DNA from: Bifidobacterium saguini DSM 23967
GTDB lineage: Bacteria; Actinomycetota; Actinomycetes; Actinomycetales; Bifidobacteriaceae
Assembly (NCBI RefSeq): GCF_000741715.1
Contig: NZ_JGZN01000003.1
Coordinates: forward strand, 1 to 64,000
Reading direction: 5' to 3'
DNA length: 64,000 bases
This document shows, in pieces, positions 16,117-25,120 of the stretch. Position 1 is the first letter of the stretch. Every line of letters starts with the position of its first letter. The position numbers and the translations under genes were made by a program. The notes beneath the pieces are model-generated. The model saw nothing but the letters and a program-made list of their open reading frames with translations. It did no database searches and had not been told where the DNA came from.

Positions 16117-19100
16117 TTATCTCGGGGTGTTGGCGAGTCCTAATATCCAAGGGTTCGCCATGAGTCTGGTGACTCGTGCGGAGGCTTTCAACGATGCGGA
16201 CTCGCTGGCCGCTGAAGATCGCGTGCCTTGGATAGTGCCACCGGTAGCGGTATTATCGAGCCCCTGTAATCCGTTGTTGCCAGTGACTTTCACACTCCAG
16301 GTGTACGAGTCCGCAGTTGGTAGTCCGGTCACGTCCAAAGGCTGGCCGGGCGTCCAAGTGAATGGCTTGTCGTTAATGATGATTTGAACGGTTGCATCTT
16401 TGCCATATGTGTTGACGGATCCTCCAGAGACAGTAACGATATGTTCGTTATCGCTCCACTGCAATTCATTCGGTGCTGTGATGGATGCCGGAACCTGATA
16501 GGTGTAGGGACTTTCTGAGGAAGGTCCACCGGTAGCCGGTTCGCTGCTTGCTCCGTTGAATATCTGCTGCACTGAGGCGTTGCCGCAGGTTGCCCAGGGA
16601 GACATGGTGAATGAATGAGATGATTTGTCTTCAACGGTTGCGGAACCTATGCCATCTGCGGAAACTTGGAAAGACTGGGCATAGCCTTGTTTGGACCAAC
16701 TTACGATGCATTGATTGCCGGAACCGGAAGTTCGCACATTGCTAGGCGCCTGAACCTGATACTGAGGCGTGTATGCAACCTCTGCTGATGCGGCATTGGC
16801 GTTACGCGTGGGATGCACGACTGCCGTAATGGTGTATTCGCGGACGTTGAGTGCATTTTCTGGCACGGTGAATGTGGCAGTGCCATTGGAACAAGCGACT
16901 GTTGTTTGCAAGGCGCCGGTAAGGGCGATTTCAGTACAACCCGCATTGCGATTATTGGCGGAAGACGCGGTTAGGGTGACCGTTGTGCCATCATTGGCCA
17001 TACTCACATTGGGCTTATCAGGGTCTCCCCAAATATCTTGTGGGCTGGATGCAGCGGATTCAGGGCCCCAATTCACCTTATTGTGGGCTTTGACTGTGGC
17101 GGTAATGGTGGCGCCATCGGAGATATCGTTGTTGTTGAAGTCAAAGGACAAATGAGTGCTGGGTCCTCCGGTTTCCTTGGTCTGAGGGGCTCCTGCTCCG
17201 CTGACGGTTACGATGTAATTGTCGATGGAACTGAAATCTCCCTCGGGAGGGTTCCACGTTACTGTGGCTTTCTTGTTTCCGCCTTGCACAGTGACGTTGG
17301 AAGGCGCTGACGGTACTCGATCCGGTGTTGCTTCGACAGCGCTGGAGGATTTGGACCAGCCCACTTCATTCTTGGCGCTGACCGTGAATGAGTAGGTTTT
17401 TCCATTAGACAAGCCGGTGATTTGGCAGGCGGTTACCGCTCCGCATGATTTCTCTCCTGTGCCGGCGCCGGTCCACTGCACCTTGTAATCCGTGATAGGG
17501 CTGCCATTGGCGGAGCCTGGTGTCCAGTTGAGATTGACCGCTCCATCTTGTGGATCGCCAGCTATGGGAGAAAGCAAGGGTGCGTCAGGCTTATCGATAA
17601 CCGAAATCGTGATGCTGCCTGTAACTTCTCGCTCCTTGGTCTTCGTTCCATCTTGGACGGTAACTAATACTGTGTTCGAGGATGCTCCGATATCTGAAGC
17701 GGCCGATATCTCAATGGTGCCAGAGGCTCCGCAACCGGTTACGGAAAGTTTGGCTGCATCATCGGTACGACAATTGACTACGGTCAGTGGCGTTTCAGGG
17801 AAAGGATTGTATGCGTTGGCCAATATGTTCATCGACTCAGTGGAACCGGCTTTGATAGTGAGCGAGGTATTGCTGAGTCGTGCCAATGAACGTGTAGAGA
17901 CGGCTACGCGTACTGTAATTCCTGCATTTACGGTCCCTTTACTGTATTTGATTGCTACGGGGATGGACACAGTAGTGCCAGGTGCCGCGTCAACATTTGC
18001 GGAGATTTTCAGTAGGCCGCTGGACGACAGATTTGCCTTTATCGGTCCCGAGGAGGCTCCACCCGAATAGGTGTATTGCTTCTCATCGTCATGCAAGCCG
18101 CTTGGAGAATGAGTCAGTGCGGTCAGATCAATGGTTTTTGCTTCCGCGCCCGCTTCGACATCGATGGTGGGAGAGGAGAATGTAGGCGGCGGAACGTCTC
18201 GGCCGATAACCGTGATCTGGAGAGTAATCACAGCGGAATTGATGATTTTGGTCTTCGATGAGCCGGGTTTGCCATCCACGGCAGTGAACGTTATGGATGC
18301 CGGTCCGGCATAATCGCCATTCGCCGTGAATTTCAACGTAGTGTCATTCACATATAGGTCGGAATTTGATGCCTTGGTTGCGCTGACTGAACTTGCACTT
18401 TCAATATGAGGCTCTTTACCGGCGCCTACTCGTACGTAATCGTTGATGTTGATTTGGATGGTTTCTCGAGCATTGACTTTCAGCTCAGGAGCCTTGGGGC
18501 GCAGAGTTGGTGGAAAAACGCCGTAGGCCGGTACTTGGATGAACGCGGTAGACGTGATGTTGTATTTCGTGTTTGTCACCGTGTAAGGAACCGCACGAGC
18601 TTCAGATGTGAGATCTACCGTAATAATGGTTGAATGATCGCCACCTTTGACGCGTGCGTGGTCGGCGCCGGAAGGATGTACGCCAACAGTAAGCTCATCT
18701 GCAGTGCCTGAAGGGTTTGCAATCCATTGGGAAACGTCCACATCGACGGACTTTTTATCGATGGTTGCAGCAGATGGTACGCGATAATCGTATGCCGTGG
18801 GCGGCTCTATTGGAGCATTGGGGTCGACGTTGATACTCAATGTAGCGGTATCAGAGAGCCCGGCTTTATCTCGAACGGTATATGCAACGTATGCTGTGGT
18901 GACGTTGGCGGGTGTGGTGAAGGAAATCATATTGTTTTGTACAGTGACGCCTTCTACACCTTGCGCTTCAACGGATTTATCGACGATCAGGTCGGTATTG
19001 TCCCCGGAAATATCGTTTTGTGTCACTGGCACGGTAGCTGCGGTATTGGGACGCAACGTAATCTCATCATCGCGCGCATATACGCCGGAGTCAGAAGCAC

Positions 19101-22062
19101 CTTGGAATACGCCTACGCGTATTTGAGCTTGAGCGCGCTGGCCGGTCCAATCTTCTACAGCGTATGAGAAAGTGTCCGTACCGGAAGAGTCCGGGTATGC
19201 CTCATAGACCAGATAATCAGAACCGACCTCGGTGATACGACCAAGAGAAGGAGCCTTATTGCCTAAGCCGAGCAGCTGGTCGTCATCGCCATCCGCATCG
19301 ATGCCGGTAAGGGTAATGGGAATACGTACCTTTTGACCGGCAGCTACCTGTGCTTGCGTATTATGCGGGGTAGGAGGTGCTTTGCTTTCGGCGTTGCTCT
19401 CATGCACGGTAATGGTGATGGTTGCGGACGTTACATTGCCGAGATTGTCTTCCACGGTGTACGTAATAGGGAATACGCCGGCGTCTTGTGAAGCTTGATA
19501 TCTGACTGTATCCGCGGATACGAAGGCAAGCCCTTTGAAGGTTTTCTTATCGTATTGCAGATTGTTTTTCAACCGTACGGTAGTGCCATCTGGATAATCC
19601 ACATGATCGAGCACGTCCACGGAAACAATGCCTCCGGTACGCACCTGCGTGTTGATATTGCTGGCCTTGGGGGTAGAACTTGACGCGGTCAGAGCCGGAG
19701 GCTGCAACACGATGGTGCCGGTGGAAGTGCCAGCTGCATTAGCCACCGTGTAACTGATGGATGTGGGCTTTGTAGGAACCTGACGTGCGGTGATGTACAC
19801 GCGCTTATGACTTACCAGACCGACTTTGATGCCGGAATCGGCGGCCGCGCTTACTGAAGTGACGGATAAGATGCCGCCCATTGGATCGACATCATTGGTG
19901 AGCGGCTCCACGATAGCGGTATTGTCCGCTCCTAGCAGCGCCACATCATTGGCGGCAATCGGTTTGGCTGACTCGCCAGTGACCGGCTGAACTTCCACAC
20001 GAGCCAGACCCGTGGCGGGAATAGAGCCTTGTGTAATGGTGTACGGCACATAATAGGTGCCCGGGTTGGATGCCCTGAATGAAATGGACATGTCCGCAAC
20101 ATTAGTGGTAGTGGTCGCTCCATTGGGAGTGTCCACTTGGCTGAGCTGTGCGGGTTGCGCGGAAGTGCCATGCACGTACGGGGTAAGATCGATAACGGTA
20201 TCGGTTTCCGGCGTAGTGGTTTTTGTTACGGGATCGATGATGGCAGCCAATGTATTTGCCGGTTTTACTGAGAAATACATCAGGCCACTGCCAGTGGCTT
20301 CACCATCAGAGACCGTGACTTCCACGGCTACTCGTCCTGATGATTGGGCGCCAGTATTGAAAGTGAGTTGCCCATCTGCTCGTGTGGAGACCTGCACTTG
20401 GTCGCTGTTTTCAGGCACGGCGGCGACCAATGTCAACGGATCGCCATCCGGATCGGTGAAGCTGCCAAGCGCGTTGGCTGTGTAGCTTGCCCCTTGTTCC
20501 ACACTGATTTCCGGAGGCGTGTCTGATTGCAAGGGAGCATGATTGCCTTGCCCTGTGAGATTAACCGTTACTGTGGCGTTGGAAGTCTGCCCTCGTCCGT
20601 CTGAAATATCATAGGAAAATGTTGCCGTTCCGGGTGACGCGGATGAGGCATCCAATTGCAAGTATCGGCCATCATAAATTGGAGCGACGGTAACGTTAGT
20701 ACCATTTACCGCACTGACCTGAGTGATGTTCAGCACCGAGCAGTCGGTTTGTTCGTCATTGCGCAGCACGTCAAGAATCTGTTCGGATCCAGCACGAGCC
20801 CCGATATGATCATCTACGGCTCGAATTTGACCAGACTGTGCGGAACAGGTTTTCGAAAAATCATGATGATTGTCTGCGGAATCGTTGGTGTTCTGATCCT
20901 GCGCGTTCTGCTCGGTTTGTATGGTATTCCACTGGATTTTGATGACTTTGGTGTCATGATTAGGGTTCCATACGTTGCCATTGGTCACGTCATTGAGCAC
21001 TACCAGCCGGTGATTGGTGCGAAATACCAATTCGGAAGTGGTGTTGACGGATTCAAGAGTTTGGAAATCCTTGTCTGAACCTTCGGATGAGCATACGCGA
21101 ATATAGTTATTGGCTCGTTGACTCCATGCTGCGTATACGCAATCGTTGGTGGATACTGGCTGAGCGGCGGTTGATTTGCCACCTGTGGAGAATAATCGCG
21201 CCGAATTATGATTGCCGAGTTGGGCTATGGCCAGACCTTGTGCAGAAGCGGCGGCAACCCATCCGTGTTGCTTACCATCGGTGGAAGGGGCTTGAAGCGT
21301 GAGCGATCCAGTGGTTTTCATGCTCACTCGACCATCTTTGAATAGCAGTACATTACCGGATGAGATTACAGGCGTATCACCGATAATGGTGAAGCTCTCA
21401 GCAGGCTGCGGCTTGCCGTCAGATAATGATTCCATCTCCTGTGCTTTTGCATCATTGGGATGGTGAAGCACCACAACCATGCCATCTGATGGTCGATAGC
21501 CATATACCTCGCCGGTATGGGTTACCGCAATACGGCCGCCTGACCCCAGCTGCATCTGAGGCGAGTCAGTGGTTGGCGTCAGCGAATCAAGTTGATCGGA
21601 TGAACCTGCCCACACATTGCCGGTTTTTTCATTGATGAAGGCAATGGTGCCTCCACCTTCGATGGCTGTGGTATTGGCTTTGATATCGGTTTTTGCGTCA
21701 GCGCTGACCGTGGATGCTTTGATGAAAGTAGCCTGATTGGGCTCAGTCAAAACGGTGTCACTATTATGCTGGACAACGTCGAATCGCGGTGCTGACGATG
21801 AAATGCCGGCATCCGCTTCCTGATTCTTGACATTAAATCGTGCGGCTTTTTGATGATTCAGCGAAGTTACCCATACGGTGCCATCATCCAATTGCACATG
21901 GCGGCGGGTAATGGTGCTGACGATGACTGCTCCGGCGATAAGCGCCAATAATGCCAGGAGGGTTAACACAGGCATAAGCCATGTGCGGTTCTTGGAGGGC
22001 AAAACGTGACGCACAAGAGCACCTAAACGATGCCGGTTGCGCGGCTGAGATGGCGTGACCAT
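16117..22062 (-). CDS. Giant membrane-anchored Ig-like/fibronectin type III protein
   Basis: This 1981-aa protein has a short basic cytoplasmic N-terminus and one transmembrane helix (about residues 29-50). The rest is predicted extracellular: a beta-propeller-like region (about 55-410), many tandem Ig/cadherin-like modules with DPDGDPLTL- and NDVDPMGG-type calcium-site motifs (about 430-1480), then at least two fn3 domains (about 1490-1690) containing PITDYKVQW and YSFTVSAKNEVGWS. There is no LPXTG anchor. The SD is GGGGGAA. The matching protein of the B. longum PFNA cluster has been reported to bind human TNF-alpha (recalled literature, not tested here). Direct partnership with the kinase, which also carries an extracellular fn3-like domain, is inference. 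Confidence 0.93.
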   Translation of the reverse strand: MVTPSQPRNRHRLGALVRHVLPSKNRTWLMPVLTLLALLALIAGAVIVSTITRRHVQLDDGTVWVTSLNHQKAARFNVKNQEADAGISSSAPRFDVVQHNSDTVLTEPNQATFIKASTVSADAKTDIKANTTAIEGGGTIAFINEKTGNVWAGSSDQLDSLTPTTDSPQMQLGSGGRIAVTHTGEVYGYRPSDGMVVVLHHPNDAKAQEMESLSDGKPQPAESFTIIGDTPVISSGNVLLFKDGRVSMKTTGSLTLQAPSTDGKQHGWVAAASAQGLAIAQLGNHNSARLFSTGGKSTAAQPVSTNDCVYAAWSQRANNYIRVCSSEGSDKDFQTLESVNTTSELVFRTNHRLVVLNDVTNGNVWNPNHDTKVIKIQWNTIQTEQNAQDQNTNDSADNHHDFSKTCSAQSGQIRAVDDHIGARAGSEQILDVLRNDEQTDCSVLNITQVSAVNGTNVTVAPIYDGRYLQLDASSASPGTATFSYDISDGRGQTSNATVTVNLTGQGNHAPLQSDTPPEISVEQGASYTANALGSFTDPDGDPLTLVAAVPENSDQVQVSTRADGQLTFNTGAQSSGRVAVEVTVSDGEATGSGLMYFSVKPANTLAAIIDPVTKTTTPETDTVIDLTPYVHGTSAQPAQLSQVDTPNGATTTTNVADMSISFRASNPGTYYVPYTITQGSIPATGLARVEVQPVTGESAKPIAANDVALLGADNTAIVEPLTNDVDPMGGILSVTSVSAAADSGIKVGLVSHKRVYITARQVPTKPTSISYTVANAAGTSTGTIVLQPPALTASSSTPKASNINTQVRTGGIVSVDVLDHVDYPDGTTVRLKNNLQYDKKTFKGLAFVSADTVRYQASQDAGVFPITYTVEDNLGNVTSATITITVHESNAESKAPPTPHNTQAQVAAGQKVRIPITLTGIDADGDDDQLLGLGNKAPSLGRITEVGSDYLVYEAYPDSSGTDTFSYAVEDWTGQRAQAQIRVGVFQGASDSGVYARDDEITLRPNTAATVPVTQNDISGDNTDLIVDKSVEAQGVEGVTVQNNMISFTTPANVTTAYVAYTVRDKAGLSDTATLSINVDPNAPIEPPTAYDYRVPSAATIDKKSVDVDVSQWIANPSGTADELTVGVHPSGADHARVKGGDHSTIITVDLTSEARAVPYTVTNTKYNITSTAFIQVPAYGVFPPTLRPKAPELKVNARETIQININDYVRVGAGKEPHIESASSVSATKASNSDLYVNDTTLKFTANGDYAGPASITFTAVDGKPGSSKTKIINSAVITLQITVIGRDVPPPTFSSPTIDVEAGAEAKTIDLTALTHSPSGLHDDEKQYTYSGGASSGPIKANLSSSGLLKISANVDAAPGTTVSIPVAIKYSKGTVNAGITVRVAVSTRSLARLSNTSLTIKAGSTESMNILANAYNPFPETPLTVVNCRTDDAAKLSVTGCGASGTIEISAASDIGASSNTVLVTVQDGTKTKEREVTGSITISVIDKPDAPLLSPIAGDPQDGAVNLNWTPGSANGSPITDYKVQWTGAGTGEKSCGAVTACQITGLSNGKTYSFTVSAKNEVGWSKSSSAVEATPDRVPSAPSNVTVQGGNKKATVTWNPPEGDFSSIDNYIVTVSGAGAPQTKETGGPSTHLSFDFNNNDISDGATITATVKAHNKVNWGPESAASSPQDIWGDPDKPNVSMANDGTTVTLTASSANNRNAGCTEIALTGALQTTVACSNGTATFTVPENALNVREYTITAVVHPTRNANAASAEVAYTPQYQVQAPSNVRTSGSGNQCIVSWSKQGYAQSFQVSADGIGSATVEDKSSHSFTMSPWATCGNASVQQIFNGASSEPATGGPSSESPYTYQVPASITAPNELQWSDNEHIVTVSGGSVNTYGKDATVQIIINDKPFTWTPGQPLDVTGLPTADSYTWSVKVTGNNGLQGLDNTATGGTIQGTRSSAASESASLKASARVTRLMANPWILGLANTPR

Positions 22063-22100
22063 AACAATTCCCCCGAACTCCTGTTGTCCCTCTTGATAGC

Positions 22101-23522
22101 CTAGTCTGATTCAGGTTTTGCTGTACAAGCAACTGCGGGACTGGTGGACATCTGCCGGTTGCTGCGCACTATGGAAACCTGAATACAGGTTTGTGCGCCG
22201 TCCTGAGCATCGACCGTAATTGAAGTATCCGTAGTGGTGGTGGTTTGCACACTCTGATCAGCTGCTGTGGACTGGATGAATGACCATGCATAGCTGTCGC
22301 CGTTTTGTGGATCGGGATTCGTCCAGGTGAAAGTGACTGAAGAGCCGTCTTGAGAATATTGTCCGGAAAGATTCTCAGGAGATGGTATCTGGTTATTAAG
22401 CGTTGCGGCTGCAGAATCATCTGTATTGCTGCGGTTGCGTGTTGAATCGTCTACACCGGATGCATCGACATGTGTGGGTGTGGCTGTTGAGGCAGAATCC
22501 ATATGAGGAAGAACCACAAAGACGAACGTCGAGGTTACGACTGCAATCGCTGCTAACGCCGCTCCCGTGATGATTGCAGGCTTAAGCCAGGTTCGATGCG
22601 TTCGATTGGGTGTATGCGTGTTTGTTGCATTCTTGATACGGCGTTTGGCATCTTTGGGATATGGGGGTATCCCTTCGGCGACTAGTGGAGTGATCTGTCC
22701 GTATTCTTCATGCTGGACTCGTTGCATAGCGCGCGCGAATTCAAGTGCCGAATAATAGCGTTGATCAGGATTTTTCGATAAAGCCTTGCCGAGTACCGAT
22801 TCCACCGTTGCCGGTACATCTGGTCTGCCAATACGGGGCAATGGCTGGTTGATAATGAGTTCGGCAAGTTCGGATGATGTGTGTGGATGATACTCATGTT
22901 GGTATGGCGAGCATCCTGCCAACAGTGCATATAACGTGGCCGCAAGCGAATAAATATCTGCTGTTTCCGACCCATTGGTCCGATGTTCAAGTACTTCCGG
23001 GGGAGCCCAGGGAAGAGAAAAACCGGTGGCTGCACGATCGTATACATCGGTTGAAATGCCGAAATCGCTGAGGACGGGTAGCCCCTGCGTGGTGATGAGG
23101 ATATTACTAGGCTTGATATCGTGGTGAATGATGTTATTGCGATGCGCGGTATATAACGCACCTGCGAGTTTGATGCCGAGATCCAGCACCTGCTCGCATG
23201 ACATGGAGCGTGATTTCATAGCGCTGTTGTATGAGCCGCCAGAAGCATACTCAAGAACCATGAAACCATGACCATTAGCGCTTACTCCGGCATCATAGAC
23301 CGACAGGATATATGGGTTGGAGGAAAGCTTGGCCATGAAGTTCGCTTCGCGGCTGAAAGCGGCGGCGGCATGGGGTTCCAGTGTGGCATTGCTGACTTTT
23401 ACCGCAACCGGGCGCTGCGGCATGCGTTGATTGTAGAGGAAAACCGTGGCTGCGGCGCCAGAGCCTAAGCGTTGAACAAAATCATAGCCCGGCAATTGCG
23501 GCGGTGCGATGGTAACGGACAT
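22101..23522 (-). CDS. pkb2: Membrane Ser/Thr protein kinase
   Basis: This 473-aa eukaryotic-type kinase shows a glycine loop RLGSGAAATVF, ATP-binding Lys in VAVKV (about 42), catalytic-loop HHDIKPSNIL with Asp135, and DFG with Asp153. The usual HRD Arg is His, making it a non-RD kinase, and the activation segment is short. A transmembrane helix at about 313-339 is followed by an extracellular Ser/Thr-rich linker and one fn3-like beta domain (residues about 375-465) instead of PASTA repeats. It is the first gene of the nine-reading-frame operon down to 8847, with a GGGGGAGG SD. The content matches the PFNA cluster kinase described in B. longum, so the name is given by analogy. Confidence 0.93.
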   Translation of the reverse strand: MSVTIAPPQLPGYDFVQRLGSGAAATVFLYNQRMPQRPVAVKVSNATLEPHAAAAFSREANFMAKLSSNPYILSVYDAGVSANGHGFMVLEYASGGSYNSAMKSRSMSCEQVLDLGIKLAGALYTAHRNNIIHHDIKPSNILITTQGLPVLSDFGISTDVYDRAATGFSLPWAPPEVLEHRTNGSETADIYSLAATLYALLAGCSPYQHEYHPHTSSELAELIINQPLPRIGRPDVPATVESVLGKALSKNPDQRYYSALEFARAMQRVQHEEYGQITPLVAEGIPPYPKDAKRRIKNATNTHTPNRTHRTWLKPAIITGAALAAIAVVTSTFVFVVLPHMDSASTATPTHVDASGVDDSTRNRSNTDDSAAATLNNQIPSPENLSGQYSQDGSSVTFTWTNPDPQNGDSYAWSFIQSTAADQSVQTTTTTDTSITVDAQDGAQTCIQVSIVRSNRQMSTSPAVACTAKPESD

Positions 23523-23544
23523 CGAGAGCCTCCCCCTTGACGCT

Positions 23545-23566
23545 TGAACAATACTCCCCTTGTTCA
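23545..23566. promoter_or_regulatory. 22-bp palindrome in divergent promoter region
   Basis: TGAACAA (23545-23551) and TTGTTCA (23560-23566) form a perfect inverted repeat with an 8-bp spacer. It lies 23 bp upstream of the kinase start, and a third TGAACAA copy lies at 23619-23625 near the adnA start. A second palindrome, TAGGGAA (23598-23604) with TTCCCTA (23611-23617), lies between them. This looks like a regulator site, but the factor is unknown. Confidence 0.5.
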
Positions 23567-23632
23567 GGATACTGCCAGCATAAAGGCAATATTGAGGTAG
23601 GGAATAATTTTTCCCTAGTGAACAATGGGGCT

Positions 23633-23638
23633 TAGTCT
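23633..23638 (+). promoter_or_regulatory. Putative -10 of a leaderless adnA promoter
   Basis: TAGTCT fits the TANNNT pattern and ends 6 bp before the adnA ATG at 23645, with no SD between them. Transcription would start at or next to the ATG, giving a leaderless mRNA. The -35 is weak. Confidence 0.4.
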
Positions 23639-23644
23639 TGAATC

Positions 23645-25120
23645 ATGAGTAAGAACGTGAACCCTTCATTACTGTTGGACGGCATCGAGCGCGATGGTGC
23701 GGCGAGGCTGGTCATTGGTGTGCCCGGTGCCGGGAAAACGGAATATGCATTGGCACTATTGCTGGAAGGATTGCGCAGGTATGGCGATGCTCACGCCGTA
23801 ATGACGGTGTCAGGGCGTATTGCAGCCGATCAGTTGGGCAATCGCGTAATTCGCGAGCGAGGGTTCTCAACCCAGGCAAGACCGGTCACCACATTAGGAG
23901 CGGTGGCGTTCCGCGTGATTGCGGCATCCCGTGCTTCGCGTAATTTACCTGCTCCGCGTTTGCTGAATGGTGCCGAACAGGATATGTTGCTCAGGCAGGT
24001 CATGGCTGTTCATATGAGTCATGTGATAGCGGGCGATGAATGTGTAACCTGCCGACTTCTCAGTGAATATTTCGCGCAGTCTCAATGGGCATCGTTGATT
24101 ATGGATCCTAGCGGTTCTGTCGCGGGAGGCTCCACCAGCGCAGAAATCATGGCGAGAGGCATTTCGGATGCGTTCATTAGTCAGTTGAGAGATATGCTTG
24201 CGCGATTGGATGAACTCGGCGTTGGCCCGCGCGAGGAACCATCATTGATACAGTCGGTTGCCGCCGACTCACGCCTATCGGTGCAATGGCGTCTGGCTTT
24301 TGCTCTGCGCGCTGAATATATTCGCGCGCAAGTCGAAACATATGCTGGCCAATATCGTTTGGACGCGTCGTATTTATTAGTAGCCGGTGCGCGTGAAGTG
24401 CAGGAAATCCGTGTAAATAGGAACGATTTGGCTCAAGATGGGCCAATGCGAACGGAATCAGATTTGGAGCTTCCGACTCTGCCGCGGCTTATTGTGGTGG
24501 ATGATGTTCAAGATATCACTTTGGCAGGCATGCGTTTTCTTGAGGAATTACATCAGTCCGGCACGGCAGTTGTATTGGTTGGCAATCCGGACGAAGCAGT
24601 GCAGACCTTCCGAGGATCCTATCCTGAGTATCTTATGCGCCGTGCTTGTTCGGGGCCGTTGAATGCTGCCGTGGTTCCTCTAGGATCTCAAAACGCAGGT
24701 GAGCCAGGAAAGGCGGCGGATTATGCGCATGTGGTGGCTTCGCGAGTATCGCTGTCCATTCCGTCTGAGGAAGAGGAAGAACTCCCTCCCGCAAAACGAC
24801 CGGGCAAGCTGACCGCGGTTTTACGTTCGGGGATGCAAATATCCGCAAAGGATGATTCGGTGCTTTCCGGTTTATACCGTTCCTCGCGCGAAGAACTGGA
24901 TGACGTGGTGTGGCGTATCAAACGAGCCCACCTTGACCAGCATGTTCGATGGAATGATATGGCGGTCATCGCGCACGACAATGCCACTGTGCGAGTATTT
25001 GGCGAACGTCTTCGTCGCGATGGAGTGCCGGTCCGGTATTCATCGGTCACTCGGCCTCTTAAAGATGAGCCTGTATTCAAGGGTTGTTTGCTCTTGTTGA
25101 ACTTGCCCTTCTTCGTGTGA
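23645..25120 (+). CDS. adnA: AdnA helicase-nuclease subunit, N-terminal part (frameshifted)
   Basis: These 491 aa are the first part of the AdnA-type subunit of the actinobacterial AdnAB break-resection enzyme. Walker A is GVPGAGKT (residues 25-32), Walker B is LIVVDDVQD, and LVGNPDEAVQTF replaces the UvrD GDPDQ motif. After KDEPVFKG the frame runs into 12 unrelated residues and a stop at 25118-25120, while the next frame from 25084 continues with LFALVELALLRVNG, a typical UvrD-family sequence. One missing T (GGGTTG for GGGTTTG) near 25084 explains this. With repair the protein would be about 1383 aa. No SD precedes the ATG, so translation may be leaderless. Confidence 0.85.
   Translation: MSKNVNPSLLLDGIERDGAARLVIGVPGAGKTEYALALLLEGLRRYGDAHAVMTVSGRIAADQLGNRVIRERGFSTQARPVTTLGAVAFRVIAASRASRNLPAPRLLNGAEQDMLLRQVMAVHMSHVIAGDECVTCRLLSEYFAQSQWASLIMDPSGSVAGGSTSAEIMARGISDAFISQLRDMLARLDELGVGPREEPSLIQSVAADSRLSVQWRLAFALRAEYIRAQVETYAGQYRLDASYLLVAGAREVQEIRVNRNDLAQDGPMRTESDLELPTLPRLIVVDDVQDITLAGMRFLEELHQSGTAVVLVGNPDEAVQTFRGSYPEYLMRRACSGPLNAAVVPLGSQNAGEPGKAADYAHVVASRVSLSIPSEEEEELPPAKRPGKLTAVLRSGMQISAKDDSVLSGLYRSSREELDDVVWRIKRAHLDQHVRWNDMAVIAHDNATVRVFGERLRRDGVPVRYSSVTRPLKDEPVFKGCLLLLNLPFFV

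Noticed and set aside
23545..23566. LexA (SOS) box before adnA
   Set aside because: The half-sites are TGAACAA with an 8-bp spacer, not the CGAAC-N4-GTTCG arrangement of actinobacterial LexA.
25070..25100. Programmed -1 frameshifting in adnA
   Set aside because: The overlap has no clean X-XXY-YYZ slippery heptamer and no obvious following pseudoknot. A missing base in a T run explains it better.
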